Assembly: GCF_020360975.1 (NCBI RefSeq) | Contig: NW_025408671.1 | Location: forward strand, 4,588,001-4,652,000 | From: Hirsutella rhossiliensis | Taxonomy: Eukaryota; Ascomycota; Sordariomycetes; Hypocreales; Ophiocordycipitaceae | DNA: 64,000 bases | Direction: 5' to 3' | Shown here: in pieces, positions 23,002-34,396 of the stretch | How positions within the stretch are numbered: position 1 is the stretch's first letter | Layout of the letters: each line of letters begins with the position of its first letter | Program-made: the position numbers and the translations under genes | Notes under the pieces: generated by a model | Databases searched by the model: none | What the model saw: the letters and a program-made list of their open reading frames with translations, nothing else | Told to the model about the DNA's origin: nothing

Positions 23002-24213
23002 CCTGGCGGCGGCCGAGCGGCTCAGTGGCGGCCCCCCGGGATGAGGGAGTCGAGCGTGCGAGGTGAGTCGGCGTGCTACTGCTGCGGAGATCCGGCCAAG
23101 CCCAACGGACAGGACGGCGGGCTCCCGAAGTGGTGGAAGCGCAGTGGCTTCTTCCGATTCGCAGCGGGGGATCGGGGGACCGGGGCCGAAGGGGGGTTGA
23201 AGGGGGCTAGGAGAGGGCTGGGAGACAGTGAGACCAGTGAGACAGCGAGGGACAAGTGAAGTCAGCGATGCTCGAGGAGAAACTCGGCGTCTTAGCACGA
23301 ACAGCTTGACATGGACGATGGATGGAACGGGCGGGCAGCGAGTCCCAGCGGCAGAGGGCGGTATAAAAAGGCCCGCCTCGGGGACCGGGTATGACTATCC
23401 GCACACTCCAACCTCGGACGTCTCCACTGATTATTCGATTCCGGCGCATCCCCACGCATCGCTGTCCGGAGGGGGGAGGGGGGGCCAGTGGTTGGTTACT
23501 TGGTTGCTCGCCCCCTGGTCCGGGCCTCCCGAAGCTCCTCCCCGTCCCGCTCCAGCCGTCGTCATTCATGCGCCGCAGCACAGGAGAAGACACGAGGTGC
23601 TTACCACGCAGCACACATCGTGAGCTCTGCTCGGCTCTCTGCGGCCCCCCCGGACCGAAACATGGGGCCGAGGACGGGTCCGCCCCATCTTGAACCTCGG
23701 CCGCCGCTTCTTCCCCACGCCTGCCAAGACCCCCGGCCCCGGCCTCGGTGTCGTTTCCTTGTTGCGTGCCGCCGCCTCGGATGTCGGGAATTCGGAACCC
23801 CGTCCAGCTGGCCGGGACGTGTGCTCGAGAGACTCTTGGGGCCAATTGCCCTGCCGCCTCTGAAACATTGCGTCTCCTCGGCCACCATCACCACCTCTGG
23901 CCGGCTAGCCGTGTCTTGGCCGCTGTGTCTGCATGTGCGGCAGCGGAAGCTCGGCAAGTGGGAACGCCCCCCGTCGTCTAGGAATTCTTGTATAGAAGCC
24001 TCTTCCCCTCATGTCTCCGTGATATCTGCGCAATAGTAGAATATCCGTACATACATTACATGTCTGGGTATATGCAAGTCGTCCATCGCTACATGTAAGT
24101 CGTTGATCCAACGCACTCTCCCTGCGCGGAGCCCGCCCGCGAGTCCGCGAGCCAACAGCCTGCAGGGCCCAGAACAAGCACATCCATGGACTCCTGGTCG
24201 CATCTCCCACCAT
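23002..24213. other. Upstream region of the CoA-ligase gene and 3' region of the lipase gene
   Basis: 1.2 kb with GC-rich, proline/arginine-coding chance frames on both strands. A TATAAAAAG sequence on the plus strand at about 23362 could be a promoter element, but no convincing plus-strand gene follows it. I see no RNA gene or repeat. Confidence 0.4.
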
Positions 24214-26340
24214 TCACTTCTCGGCCGGACTCCATGCCGCGACGCCCTCGCACCCCGTCGGCACCCGGAACACGTCGCGCGCATGGCACGTCTTCCACAG
24301 CACCTCGCGCACCTCCTTGAACACCTGGTCCACGGCGTCCATGGCCCAGATGACGTCGAGGTGCTCGTACTCGTCAATGACCTTGTTGTGCACCACCCGC
24401 ACGTGCGGCTCGCGTCCGTTTCTGAACCGCCTCAGCAGCCGCTGGCCGTCGACGAGGTCGTCGCTGCCGCACACCCACAGCGCAAACGGCGGCGCGTGGC
24501 TGTCGTACCACGCCGTGGCGCCCGTCCGCTCCCGTGAGAGGTCCGAGTCGCTCGATGTTTCGGGGGCCGACCACTCAGCTCCGCCGCCGCCGCCGTTGTC
24601 CGCAGCATCCATCCGGTCCTCGGCCTTTGTCGTTTCCCTCGTGGCCAGGATGCACTTGTGCTTGGCGAAGCACTCCCGCCCGAGCCACCAGCGCATCGAC
24701 TCGGCGCTGACGTAGACGGGCGCGAACTGGAACATTCGATCCCGCAGCCCGCGGTCCCAGCGGCAGTCGGACCAGTTGAAGAGAAAGGAAAACACCTTGT
24801 AGCCCAGCCATCCGTACAGCCGCGCGGGCAGCAGCGCGTGCATCTGCATCATAAAGGGGATGAAGGCGTGCACCCCAAACATGATTCGGAACATGGCCGG
24901 CGATATGACGCGCATAAACTTGAAGTGAATCTTGCCAATGAGCGGTCCCGCGTAGGCGGCGGGTGCCAGGGCGCAAAACACGGTCAACCGGTCCCCCAGT
25001 CCAGGCCGTTGCTCCTTGGCGAGAGCCACAAACGTCTCCGTCGTCCCCTGCGAGTGGCAGATGAGGCCGAGCTTCTCGAACCCCGTCTCGGTCAGGACCC
25101 TCGACGTCAGAGCAGGCAGGTCAAAGACTCCCATCTGGCGAATGTTCCACGCCCACATCCGGGGGTCGCTGTATTCCAGCTTGGTGTGCTGCGGCTTGAA
25201 CCCGCATCGGTTGTTGCCCAGCCAGACGTCGAAGCCCGACTTGCAGAGCCAGAAAGCCAGCGACTCGTCGTCGTTGCAGCAGTAGGCCCCGGAGCTCTGG
25301 AGCAGGCCGTGCATCAAGAGCACGGGGAACTTTGGTTTCTCGTGCGCATGGCCTGGCTGCTTGGCGGGGCTTGGGGTGGCGGTCGGCCCGCGCGGCCCCC
25401 TTTGCTGCTCGTCTCGCTTTGCGTATTCTTTCGGGTCGAAGACGTGCCACAGTTGGATGACGAAGCCATCCTCGGTCTGCACCTGGAACGTCTCGACGTC
25501 GAGACCTACCCTCCTCGCATAGTAGCCCACGTCGCAGACGATGGGGTCCCTGCCGCCTGCGGTCGCGGGATATTCATCTGCGGTCCCCTCCCGATCTTCA
25601 CCAAGCCGGCTGGCCGAGCCTCTCCGCTCCCAGCTCTGTTGCTTCTGTCTCCTGATGGCGGCGCGGCGTTTCTCCTCGTCGTGGAATGGGCGCCGCCGGT
25701 CGATATTGCGCAGAGTAATCCTGTGCAAAACCTTGCTGGCGAAAGCCGGCGCGCTGGTGAAGAGTGCGCCGAGGACGATGACGGCGAGGAAGGCCAGGCT
25801 CAGGAAGAAGGATGAGACCCGGAGAAACAGACACTGGATCTCACGCATGATGGATGGCGGGCCGTAAAGCGGGAGGGGGGGAAACAAGGGGTTCGTATGT
25901 GAAGGGGGCATCGACCGCCGCAGCGTCCCGCCCGCCGACTTTTGCAATGACAGGCCATTGTGCCGTTGGGGGAGTCGGACGACTCGACGGCTCTCATCGT
26001 CGTCGTCGTCGTCGTCGCCGCCGCCGCCGTCGTCTGTACTTGGTGTCTTGTCCGGCGATTTGTCGGCGTGACTGGTCTCAGGCTTGCCCTCGAGCTCATC
26101 GCGCAGCAAGTTGAGCTTGTGCGCCTCTTCCAGGGGCACGCCAGGCAGCCGGCCGCCGTCCGAGGTGATGATGACGGGGTCGTGGGGGGTGACAAACTGG
26201 GCCTGGACGGCGACCGACGAGGGCGATTCGGCCGGCTCCTTGTGCGAGAGCTTCTCGGCCTGCTTTGCGAAATCGACGGCATTCCGGGCGATTGTCTCGG
26301 CCGAGCGCCGTTTCGCGGCCGTCGAGGGGCCGTCATCCAT
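24214..26340 (-). CDS. Steryl-ester/triacylglycerol lipase-like membrane alpha/beta hydrolase
   Basis: A single-exon protein of 708 residues. The N-terminal 170 residues are polar, with an Asp run coded by a GTC/GAC microsatellite. A hydrophobic segment follows at about 175-197 (FFLSLAFLAVIVLGALFTS), a probable membrane anchor. The alpha/beta-hydrolase-associated lipase region begins near VGLDVETFQVQTEDGFVIQL. HGLLQSSGAY is the oxyanion region, and the nucleophile Ser sits in CHSQGT. The likely acid is in VCGSDDLVDG and the His in EYEHLDVIW. The architecture resembles yeast Yeh1/Yeh2/Tgl1 steryl ester hydrolases (N-terminal anchor plus lipase fold), which mobilise stored sterols. Whether this one prefers steryl esters or triacylglycerol cannot be told here. 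Confidence 0.85.
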   Translation of the reverse strand: MDDGPSTAAKRRSAETIARNAVDFAKQAEKLSHKEPAESPSSVAVQAQFVTPHDPVIITSDGGRLPGVPLEEAHKLNLLRDELEGKPETSHADKSPDKTPSTDDGGGGDDDDDDDESRRVVRLPQRHNGLSLQKSAGGTLRRSMPPSHTNPLFPPLPLYGPPSIMREIQCLFLRVSSFFLSLAFLAVIVLGALFTSAPAFASKVLHRITLRNIDRRRPFHDEEKRRAAIRRQKQQSWERRGSASRLGEDREGTADEYPATAGGRDPIVCDVGYYARRVGLDVETFQVQTEDGFVIQLWHVFDPKEYAKRDEQQRGPRGPTATPSPAKQPGHAHEKPKFPVLLMHGLLQSSGAYCCNDDESLAFWLCKSGFDVWLGNNRCGFKPQHTKLEYSDPRMWAWNIRQMGVFDLPALTSRVLTETGFEKLGLICHSQGTTETFVALAKEQRPGLGDRLTVFCALAPAAYAGPLIGKIHFKFMRVISPAMFRIMFGVHAFIPFMMQMHALLPARLYGWLGYKVFSFLFNWSDCRWDRGLRDRMFQFAPVYVSAESMRWWLGRECFAKHKCILATRETTKAEDRMDAADNGGGGGAEWSAPETSSDSDLSRERTGATAWYDSHAPPFALWVCGSDDLVDGQRLLRRFRNGREPHVRVVHNKVIDEYEHLDVIWAMDAVDQVFKEVREVLWKTCHARDVFRVPTGCEGVAAWSPAEK
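25996..26033. repeat. GTC/GCC trinucleotide run inside the lipase gene
   Basis: Repeated GTC then GCC triplets encode the Asp- and Gly-rich stretch of the lipase N-terminal region (read on the minus strand). A likely length-variable site that keeps the frame. Confidence 0.8.
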
Positions 26341-28578
26341 CGGTCACGGCGTGCGGCGGCAACAGAAGAGGCGACTGAGCCGGCGCGTCCAAGGGAGGAT
26401 ACCAAGGAGTCCACGGACGGGGAAAACACGAGAGAGGGTGGACATGCAGCAGCACACAGACGCAAGACTCGGGCTGCCAAGGTGCGAACCCGACTGGACA
26501 TGAAATGACGACGAGATCCATGGGGTCCGGGATTTTCCAAGACAGAGGCGGTTGCAGTCGGCGTTTCGCTCTAGAGGGCCGGTCGCCGCTAGTCCCGGAG
26601 CATGTCGCGACGTTTTGCCGATGCTACGATTACAGCTTCTCCTGTGGACAGGTCGCGCCAGGACGCTTCCGTCTCCTGGCATGTGCCAATATTCATCTTC
26701 AATGGGCCTTTCTTGAAGCCGGAGAGAGGAAGCTCTGCCTGGCGCGGTGTCCCGCATTGGTGCCGCCCACCATTTGGGAGGACAGCGACGTGCATGCAAA
26801 GAGGCGTGTAACCCAGTGTCTGGGCCTCCATTGTCCGGGACCCGGCCAAGTCGTCAACGTCCTGTCCTGCGCCATCCTAAAGCGGCTGACCGTGCTCGAT
26901 TTTTGTGGCATCCTTTGGGGGGAGGGGACGCCGATGCTTTAAGCTCCTCGAGACTAAGAACTTGGGGATCAATCAGATGCTCCGGCTCCTCCAACGGCAT
27001 TTGCAAATCCAATTCAAGTTCTTATTTATTCGTCGATAGTCATGGATGCTTTAGAGACCACAACAAAGAAGAATGAACGATGAAAAGGATATGGGATGGC
27101 GACAAAGCCTGGGCATCCAGTCCTCGCGTATCTCAATATAGAGCTAAAGCTAAGGTAGCTGCTAAACAGAGTCATAAAACAAGGTATGTCTTCTCAACGT
27201 CTTTGAGTTTTAAATGAGAGCTAGAAAGATGGGTGATTTACCTGGCCATCAATTTATTATCTGTCTACCACACTACGTCTATAACTCGGTATGGCGTATA
27301 TAGTCGAGTTATTTGTCGCTAGTTCTTGCGTATAAGATTCTAATTAATAAAGGCAATTTTATGGTGCTCTATTGTCTATAAGCGCTTAGGCTATTGCTTA
27401 TAGCGCCCTATATATTACGTGACTGCTGGCAGCTGCTGGGCAGAGGGAGAGAGGGAGCATGACTATCGCCTTCACGGCCCCTAGCTAGCTTGCTAGCTTA
27501 GCCTCTTCACTTCCAATCGACTTAACGATGCACCCAGCTTGGAGTCACTGCCTCCTGGCCGTAGCCTCCTTGTGCAAGACACTGCTAGCATTTACTAAGC
27601 ATAGTTATATTATGTGCAAGTTGGCTTTCATTCTATTCTCTTTTATATAGAGCAAGCTGAAATTGTCGTTAAGTGGAGTTCTTTCCCCATGCGTCCGTCC
27701 TAGACTATAGCTTTGGCCTAGGACTTGTCTTTCTTTCTAATACTATGCTCTTTTTATTAGTATTAATCGTCGTTTTATTTACCTTGTTGGTCGCCTGTGC
27801 AAATAGCAGGGTATCTTAATCTACCATCTAATATTCATGCTCTTTATGAGATGGGATACCGATATCATGCGAGCAACTGACTTATGAGTGAAGGCGGTTA
27901 AGAGCTAGGTTAAGTCCTTGTTATAGCCGCTTGTGACATTATAGCAGATTAGCAGCTGGCCTGGAAAAGTGCATCCAGTGTGCCATTTAGCCATGTAAAC
28001 GCGTAAGTCTTGCTTTAATAACTATACCGATTACCAACGTGGCCAATGTTTGAGTAGCCTGCTTCGGACAAGTAATAAGTGATAGCACGCCTCCTCTTGT
28101 TTACGCCTTCCATTACATGTCTCCTCTTGCTCACCCCCTTCATTACGTGTCTCCTCTTGCTCAACCCCTTTCATTACATGACAAGAAAGCCTTGCATTGG
28201 CAGTCCGGTAATCGGAAATTGCAGAGTCAACAGCTTTTCGACTGCTGAATCGTATTCCGCCGAGTTGGCAAGAGGTAGTCCTGGCGGCGAGGCTCTATGC
28301 GTTGGCTTTTACTTGGAAGTCTTGGATGAAGAAGGCGTGGCATCATGAAGATGAGACGGCGACGTGGAGCAGGGCCGGTGCATGCAGAGAAGCAGGACGT
28401 GGTCCCATGGTGTTGGAGGAACCAGCAAGGCCAGACAGGCGAATACAAATATGTGTCGACCATGCTGCATGTACGGATGGTGGTGGCACAACTCGACGAA
28501 GGCTACGTGTGCTTCACTAAACCGACAGCTATCTCACACACAAAGAGGAGTTTCTGTGCAGCCAGCCAGCCATAGACG
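26341..28578. other. Gene-free interval, AT-rich from about 26,940 to 28,080
   Basis: 2.2 kb between the lipase start and the cysteine-rich gene. The left 600 bp is ordinary GC-rich promoter-like DNA. From about 26,940 the sequence turns clearly AT-rich, with many TA steps (TATATTACG, AATTAATAAAGG) and the short inverted repeat TATAAGC/GCTTATA near 27,380-27,405. No protein frame of note is present. It may be a mutated transposon remnant, but I find no ends. Confidence 0.5.
28090..28180. repeat. Three-copy tandem repeat, about 30 bp
   Basis: Units starting at about 28090, 28120 and 28150 share CTCCTCTTG followed by a C-rich stretch and CATTAC.TG. Copies differ by a few bases. Confidence 0.8.
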
Positions 28579-30709
28579 ATGAAAGGATTGATCTTGTCGG
28601 TGGCGCTTGTCCCGCGCGCTCTAGGTACGTTGGCCGCTTCCGATGGCCAGATGGCGCGCGCTGACCCGAGTCCAAGGCCAGAGCCAGGTCAAAGATACGT
28701 GTGCCAAGGCCGTCTGTCTACCATGGATCGAGGGGCTCTTGGCAGGCAGCCAGCGGGCCATGACGGCGTTCTGCAACCAGAACAGCAATGCTACAACCCA
28801 GGACGCTATAGATTGGTCGATGGCGCAAGGGAGCCCCCATATAGCCGGGGCCAAAAAGGCGTGCTTGGCGGTGCCAGCCCAGGACCCCAATTCACTCAGT
28901 CTGAGCACTGCCTGCAGCTGCATCGCAAAGAGGCCCAGGTGCGAGGAGGAAACATGCCATGCGGCCATGGAGAAGAAGCTGGGCAGCAGCGAGGCCGTGA
29001 CGGAGTTCTGCTTCTGGAGCACGTACAGCAACCAGTCGCAGAGCACCATTCCCGGCCTGGACCACCAGACCGGCAAGGCGGAAGCGCTCGACGGCGTCGA
29101 CGAGTGTCAAGGCCCCTCGAAGCTGCAAAAGGCGTGCCGGTGTGCTGTGCCGGTGGACCGCGACTGGCAGTTCCCGCAATGCCAGACGGACGACTGCTAC
29201 GTCGCCATGGACATGCTCTTGGGCCAGGCCACGGGAGAGGTCTGCAAAGACATGCTTGAGGGCCGGGCCACGGCCATAGGGAAGCTAGGCCACGAGCACT
29301 CGTGCGGCTTCGAACAGCAGCTCCAGGCCTGCCGCTGTGCGCAGCCGGACCCGGTGGTCGAGCTGGACGAGCTCGGCTCGTGCGACACGACGTCGTGCTA
29401 CAAGAGCCTGGAGAAGAACTTTGGTGGCCGGGCCAAGAAGTTCTGCGAGAAAGTTCAGGACGGGGAAAGAATCCGCGACAATCATGTTTCGGCGCTCGCA
29501 GCCAACGCCGGCAGCCTGGGCTGCAAGCTCGACGACCTGGTCAAGGCCTGCGACTGCATGCTGCCGCCGCGCCGCGAGCTGCAGTTCGAGGCGTGCGGCC
29601 ACGACGACTGCTACGGTGCCATGCAGGAGTACTTTGAGGACTCGGAGCCGGCCATCGCCGAGTACTGCAACCGCACGTCGGGCCTGAGCCGAGCCGAGGC
29701 CGAGCGCGACCCGCTTCGCTACCGCTTCGGCAACTGGTGCTTCGAGGTGACGGCCGTCCAGACTGCCTGCCGGTGCGTCAATACGGACTGGCAGCGGCCC
29801 TCGTGCGCGGCCGACGAGTGCTACCGCGGCGTGCATCAGGGCCTCAAGGACGACCCCGAGGCAGTCTACGAGTTCTGCCGCAAACATCTGCGTAACGCCC
29901 CGGAGGCGCGCCCCGACCCGGAGGCGGCCATTCCGGGGCTTGCGGCCTCGTGCCACGACGGAGCCGCGCTCGAAAAGGCCTGCCGCTGCGCCATTCCTTC
30001 CAACAGCGAGTGGACCTTTTCCAAGTGCCCCGGCAAGTGTAACCAGGCCATCGATATCGCCCTCGACGGCCAATACAACGACATGTACAGCTTCTGCCGC
30101 AAGACACGCCGCGAGCTGTTCGAGTTCGGCGGCGGCGCCATCCCCGCCGACTATGCCCCCCGCCCGGACCCCGGCGACGGCTGCGCCGACGCCCGCGACG
30201 TCGACACGGCCTGCAGCTGCATCGTCCAAAACGAGCATCTCTGGACCACCGAGGCCTGCGCCGCCGACAAGTGCTACCGGGGCCTCGATGCCGGCACCGC
30301 CGACGACGACGCCCCGTCGCTTCGCAACTTCTGCAAGACGTGGCGTCGCTCCGGAGACTTCCCCGACATCGCCGAGCCCACCATTCCGGGCCTCGACAAG
30401 GCCTGCCCGCAGCCGGCCGACATTGAGACGGCCTGCAACTGCACCTCGCCCGACATTGGCGCCGACTGGACCTTTCCCGAGTGCACAAGCAACCAATGCT
30501 ATCGCGCTCTCGACGTGGCTGTGGACAACATTTCCTTGGGCATCAGGGGCTTCTGCTACAAGCTCAGTCGCTCTCAACGCGACAAGAACTTCCAGCCGCC
30601 CAACACGCCCGGCGGCCTTGACGAAGCCTGTCCCACGCCCGAGGCCTTGGTAGAAGCCTGCAGCTGCATCGAGCCCAAGGGGGGAAACGCCGACTTCACG
30701 CCCCTCTAA
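28579..30709 (+). CDS. Predicted secreted protein of nine six-cysteine modules
   Basis: Exon 1 is 28579-28624; a 52-bp intron (28625-28676, GTACGT donor, CTGAC branch) leads to exon 2 28677-30709, giving 692 residues. The start MKGLILSVALVPRALG looks like a signal peptide. The mature part is nine tandem modules of about 65-85 residues, each with six cysteines (54 in all). The pattern is C-x3/4-C-x(about 18-24)-C-x(about 20-38)-C-x8/9-C-x-C (the first module has a longer fourth gap). The last pair is always AC-x-C (ACRC, ACSC, ACDC). Many modules have CY after the first pair and IPGL before the fourth Cys. There is no C-terminal anchor. The regular spacing suggests three disulfides per module, so an extracellular role is likely. 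I do not recognise the family; CFEM domains have eight cysteines and do not fit. Confidence 0.75.
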
Positions 30710-31475
30710 ATGTGGTTTTGGAGTTTGGATTGAGGTTAGAGCAGATACATAGTTTTGGATCCGAGGTCGAGGCTTGTCAAGAAACCATGAAAGCTACATC
30801 GTCATGTAATCAATGAGGTTTCTAAACCGGTCAGGGACAAGGACCACGCAGCACTGCGAAGCCAAGTCCTTATAAAAACCATCTATATGTGATCCAAGCC
30901 AGGTTAGTGCCGTCACTGCCGTGACGCAAGGCACCCGTGCCACGCCCTACATTTATTTAGAAGGCGCAATCTCGGATCAAGCCATGTAGGCCATCTCAAC
31001 CATTCCTCCCTTTTGCACGGATAGGGCAACATATTAATAATATGCTGTCAAACATAGCAAATACCACTTGGCCACTAGCAAAAATAGGGGCACTCCCAGT
31101 AGAGGTGTTATTGGTATAGTTTATAAGTCTTTGTCCTGCTGACATAGGTATTCGTACGAACCTATAGTTAGGGAGAATTGACGCGGGGGTTGCTACCCCA
31201 CGTTGTTTCACAGGCTGAGGGGGGCCATTTGAGCAGCGGCCCAAGAATAATACGTGATTGGTGGGTTGGTAGGAGTGAGTTCACTCATTTAGCTACTTTT
31301 CACTTGGTCGTGAATAAGTTAGCTTCACGTCTGTCCTCACAGCTAGCCACCGGAGTCACGCCATACGTCAAAGCCTGATATTGGGCCGTGAGAGCCTGCC
31401 GTTAGGGTCCGCATTTATCTTCCCTTGACAGAGCCCCTTCTCCCCTCCTTGACACTCTGCAAAGACTTCTCCACA
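30710..31475. other. Intergenic, no gene seen
   Basis: 766 bp of fairly AT-rich DNA with short inverted repeats (for example AGGTTCGTACGAATACCT-like around 31,145-31,165). It should contain the terminator of the cysteine-rich gene and the promoter of the zinc-finger/phosphotransferase gene. No frame is worth calling. Confidence 0.4.
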
Positions 31476-32623
31476 ATGCCGCTGTGGACATGTGATTTTG
31501 AGCGCTGCCGCAGACCGGCTGTCCGCACTCTCGGCGATTGCGTGCTTTGCAACCGCCATCTATGTTCCAACCATCTTCAACCTGAGCTCCACAGCTGCCC
31601 CCGGTGGGAGGTTGGTTTGGTTCCTCACCTGGCACATGTGCTCGCTAACTCGTGTGAATTGACAGGATGCAGATGCCTACGATCCTGCCGCCCGGGAGGC
31701 TGAAGAGCGTGAGCTCACAAAGCTGATCGACAAGATCAATACTCGTGCCCTTGAGGCCCGAGCCAGTCATTTACGCCAAGGCATACCCTGTTCTACCCCC
31801 CCGCTTCGGTATGACAGAGCAACGCGAAGTTCTGTGATGGGAGGTATGAACTATCATATTGAAGTTCGCTTCCATGATGGAATTACATGGATCGCCCGCA
31901 TCCGCAGGTTCAATGCCACATCACCTCCGGCAGCACTACGAGATTACATTATCCGGAGTGAGGTTGCAACCCTCATGTTTCTTGAGCAGACCAGAGTGCC
32001 TGCCCCAAAAGTTTACGATTTCGCACTCGAGCACTCAGGCAATCCTGTGGGAGTCGGTTTCATTCTGATGGAGAAGTTACCAGGCAAGTCTTTGAGATGG
32101 TCCATGGCAACTCAACAACAAAGGAAGAAGGTTATGAACCAGCTCGCGGATACATATATTGAGCTTCGCAAATACCCTTTTCACCTTCTCGGCTCCCTTG
32201 ATAGCCCGGGCGGATCTCAGGTCGGCGCATTTGCTCGCGAGTCACTCACCAATTTTATACAATCTGAGATGCGCACTGCCGGGCCCTTCTCTTCTTTGGA
32301 AGAATACCATATGTCTTCACTCCATCAGATCTTGGATTTGATTATCCGAGAGGAGATCTACTCACAGCAAGCAGTGGATGCCTACCTAATTCACCAATTT
32401 CTCATTGATTTGGTCCCGCTCGTCTTGCCTCCAGCGCACAATGACGAAAAATTCTATCTGAAGCATGCAGACGACAAGGGAGATCATATTTTGGTAGATG
32501 AGCATTTCAACGTCACGGGAATTATCGACTGGGAGTGGGCTCACACTGCGTCACCTGCACAGGCCTTTAACTCACCAATCGGCTTCTTACCAGTTGCGGA
32601 CTTCTACAGCGGTAAGAACAGCC

Positions 32624-32628
32624 TAGGT
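32624..32628. repeat. Target-site duplication, left copy (TAGGT)
   Basis: TAGGT lies directly left of the 5' LTR and again directly right of the 3' LTR (39182-39186). Five bp is the usual duplication for Ty3/gypsy integrases. Confidence 0.95.
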
Positions 32629-32760
32629 TGTCACGGCACCAACCTGGGTTCCGTCACGTGCATCCCTGTACTTAGTCTAGACTCTGTTCCACCTCCGTAG
32701 TTTGCCCTCCTCACAGCACAACATAGATCTTCCCTGGCATCCTAGGTCTGCCCCGTGATA
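32629..32760 (+). repeat. 5' LTR (132 bp)
   Basis: Begins TGTCACGG and ends CCGTGATA, an imperfect terminal inversion. By eye it is base-for-base the same as the 3' LTR. Confidence 0.95.
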
Positions 32761-32920
32761 GTTTGTGCTGTCTACTATCGGCTGCGCCGCCATCCCGATT
32801 GTACACCTAACCAGAGTTTTCCCATTCGACACCCCAAGTCCCACGCAACGAGATCACCACGCCGCGAGCGGCCCAGCCCTACCCTCGATCACTGGAATTT
32901 TTCCCCGCCCTGCCAAGACC

Positions 32921-34352
32921 ATGATGAATCCCCAGAACCAGGCGGGCGCAACCCTCGCCGACGCTATTCATGATACCTTCCCAAACATCGCAGCTGCCCT
33001 TCACCGGGTCCAAGCTTGTGACTGCTCCAGCCTCGCCTCTATGCTCCAAGACCCAACAGACGACATGTACAAGAACCAGGTCGAAGCTCTCTGCCGCGCG
33101 GCCGAGAGCGCAATGGACCACTTCATCAACCAAAACGCCAATCTAGAGAGACGAATCGCGGAATTAGAAACACACCTCGCCCAAGCCCAAGGAACACCCC
33201 GGACCCAAGACTCCTTGTCACCTCGCCGATGAACTAAGAACTCTGCTGAGCGCCAGACCAACAGAATTGCGCCCTGAGTCACGCCCCGTCGAATGATGCC
33301 AAACCCCAACCCATTTGAAGGCGATGAGAAGGATGTTAAGAAACGCCAACAGCAATATGTCAACTGGCGCTCTCAAGTGCTCCGAACTTTGCTGTGGATA
33401 AGAGTTTCTTTGTCACCGATTTTATCAGAATCCAACACATCGCTGGCCTGCTTGGAGGATCGGCCTCGAAGCTCTACCGCAAGAAATTCGATTTCATTAT
33501 TGAACATGAGGAAAACCAAGCCATATGGCCATGGCAAACCCATACCGACTGCCTGGCGGAGATGAACAAACAGTATGAAACGCTTGATCTGACACTTTCG
33601 GCTTCACAAGCCTTTGATAACCTTTGGATGGGCAAGAAACCCTTCCAAAACTTCATCGCTGACTTTGCCGCCCTGGCCGAGGAGTGTGGAAAGACTGAGA
33701 CCCAGAAAGTTGAGTCCTTGCAGCTCAAGGTCTCTCAGGAACTCGCCAACGAAATGACGCACCAGCTTGTCCGCCCTGCTAGAGACAACTTCTCTGAGTG
33801 GTGTAAAATGTACCAGACGATCTACGATAACCTGTTGGCCAAGGACCACCAGGACAAACTGCGCTCAGGACGTCTAGGTAGTCGACCCTACCAAGGCCAA
33901 ACACACCAGCAATTCCAACAACGCCAACAGGCTGACGCTGGCGACCCGATGGTTTTGGACGCTACGCGCCAAGCTAGACCTACGAGGGAGGACTGCTTTA
34001 CTAATAACCTCTGTTTGTACTGCAAAAGCCCGGCCACTTTAAAAGCGATTGTGATGAAAAGAAGCAGGCCGACGCAAAACGCAACCAGGCCTTTGGAACA
34101 TATAAACCTAGCTATGGGTACAGTAGAGGAATGGGACGCGGCCAACCTGGACAAAACCACCGCCCCTACAATTACCAAGCCAGCCAACAACACAACCCAC
34201 CCGTTTCAGCCCCAATTCCTGCGTATCCCCAGCCTTTCCAAGACTGCGATCCTCGAACAAGGCTATATTATAGCAGACGAGGAAACAAGGACTACACCAA
34301 CCCCACTCCTCTGTCAACACCCCAGCCTCACTTGAGCACTGGGAAAGAATAA
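32921..34352 (+). pseudogene. Retrotransposon gag, frame-broken
   Basis: Starts MMNPQNQAGATLADAIHD. A coiled-coil segment (NLERRIAELETHLAQAQG) is followed by the retrotransposon Gag core (NPNPFEGDEKDVKKRQQQ; FIADFAALAEECGKTE). A CCHC zinc knuckle stands at about 34,010-34,055. Its Gly-His half is in a different frame from its first two Cys, because one base is missing in a C run at 34029-34033. Other breaks are near 33225, 33288 and 33390. The last part is Gln/Pro-rich and ends at 34352. Confidence 0.8.
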
Positions 34353-34396
34353 CCTCCGCCCAGAGCCGCGGACGGAGGTCAACGAAGGAACCAAGG

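Noticed and set aside
23362..24036. TATAAAAAG followed by plus-strand frames, as a possible gene
   Set aside because: The frames overlap in all phases, are Pro/Arg/Ser-rich and have no splice or family support. The TATA-like word alone is not enough.
29285..30577. 430-residue minus-strand frame opposite the cysteine-rich gene
   Set aside because: It is the antisense shadow of a GC-rich gene with strong codon bias: Ala/Gly/Val/Arg-rich with no domain. The sense strand has the signal peptide and the regular cysteine pattern.
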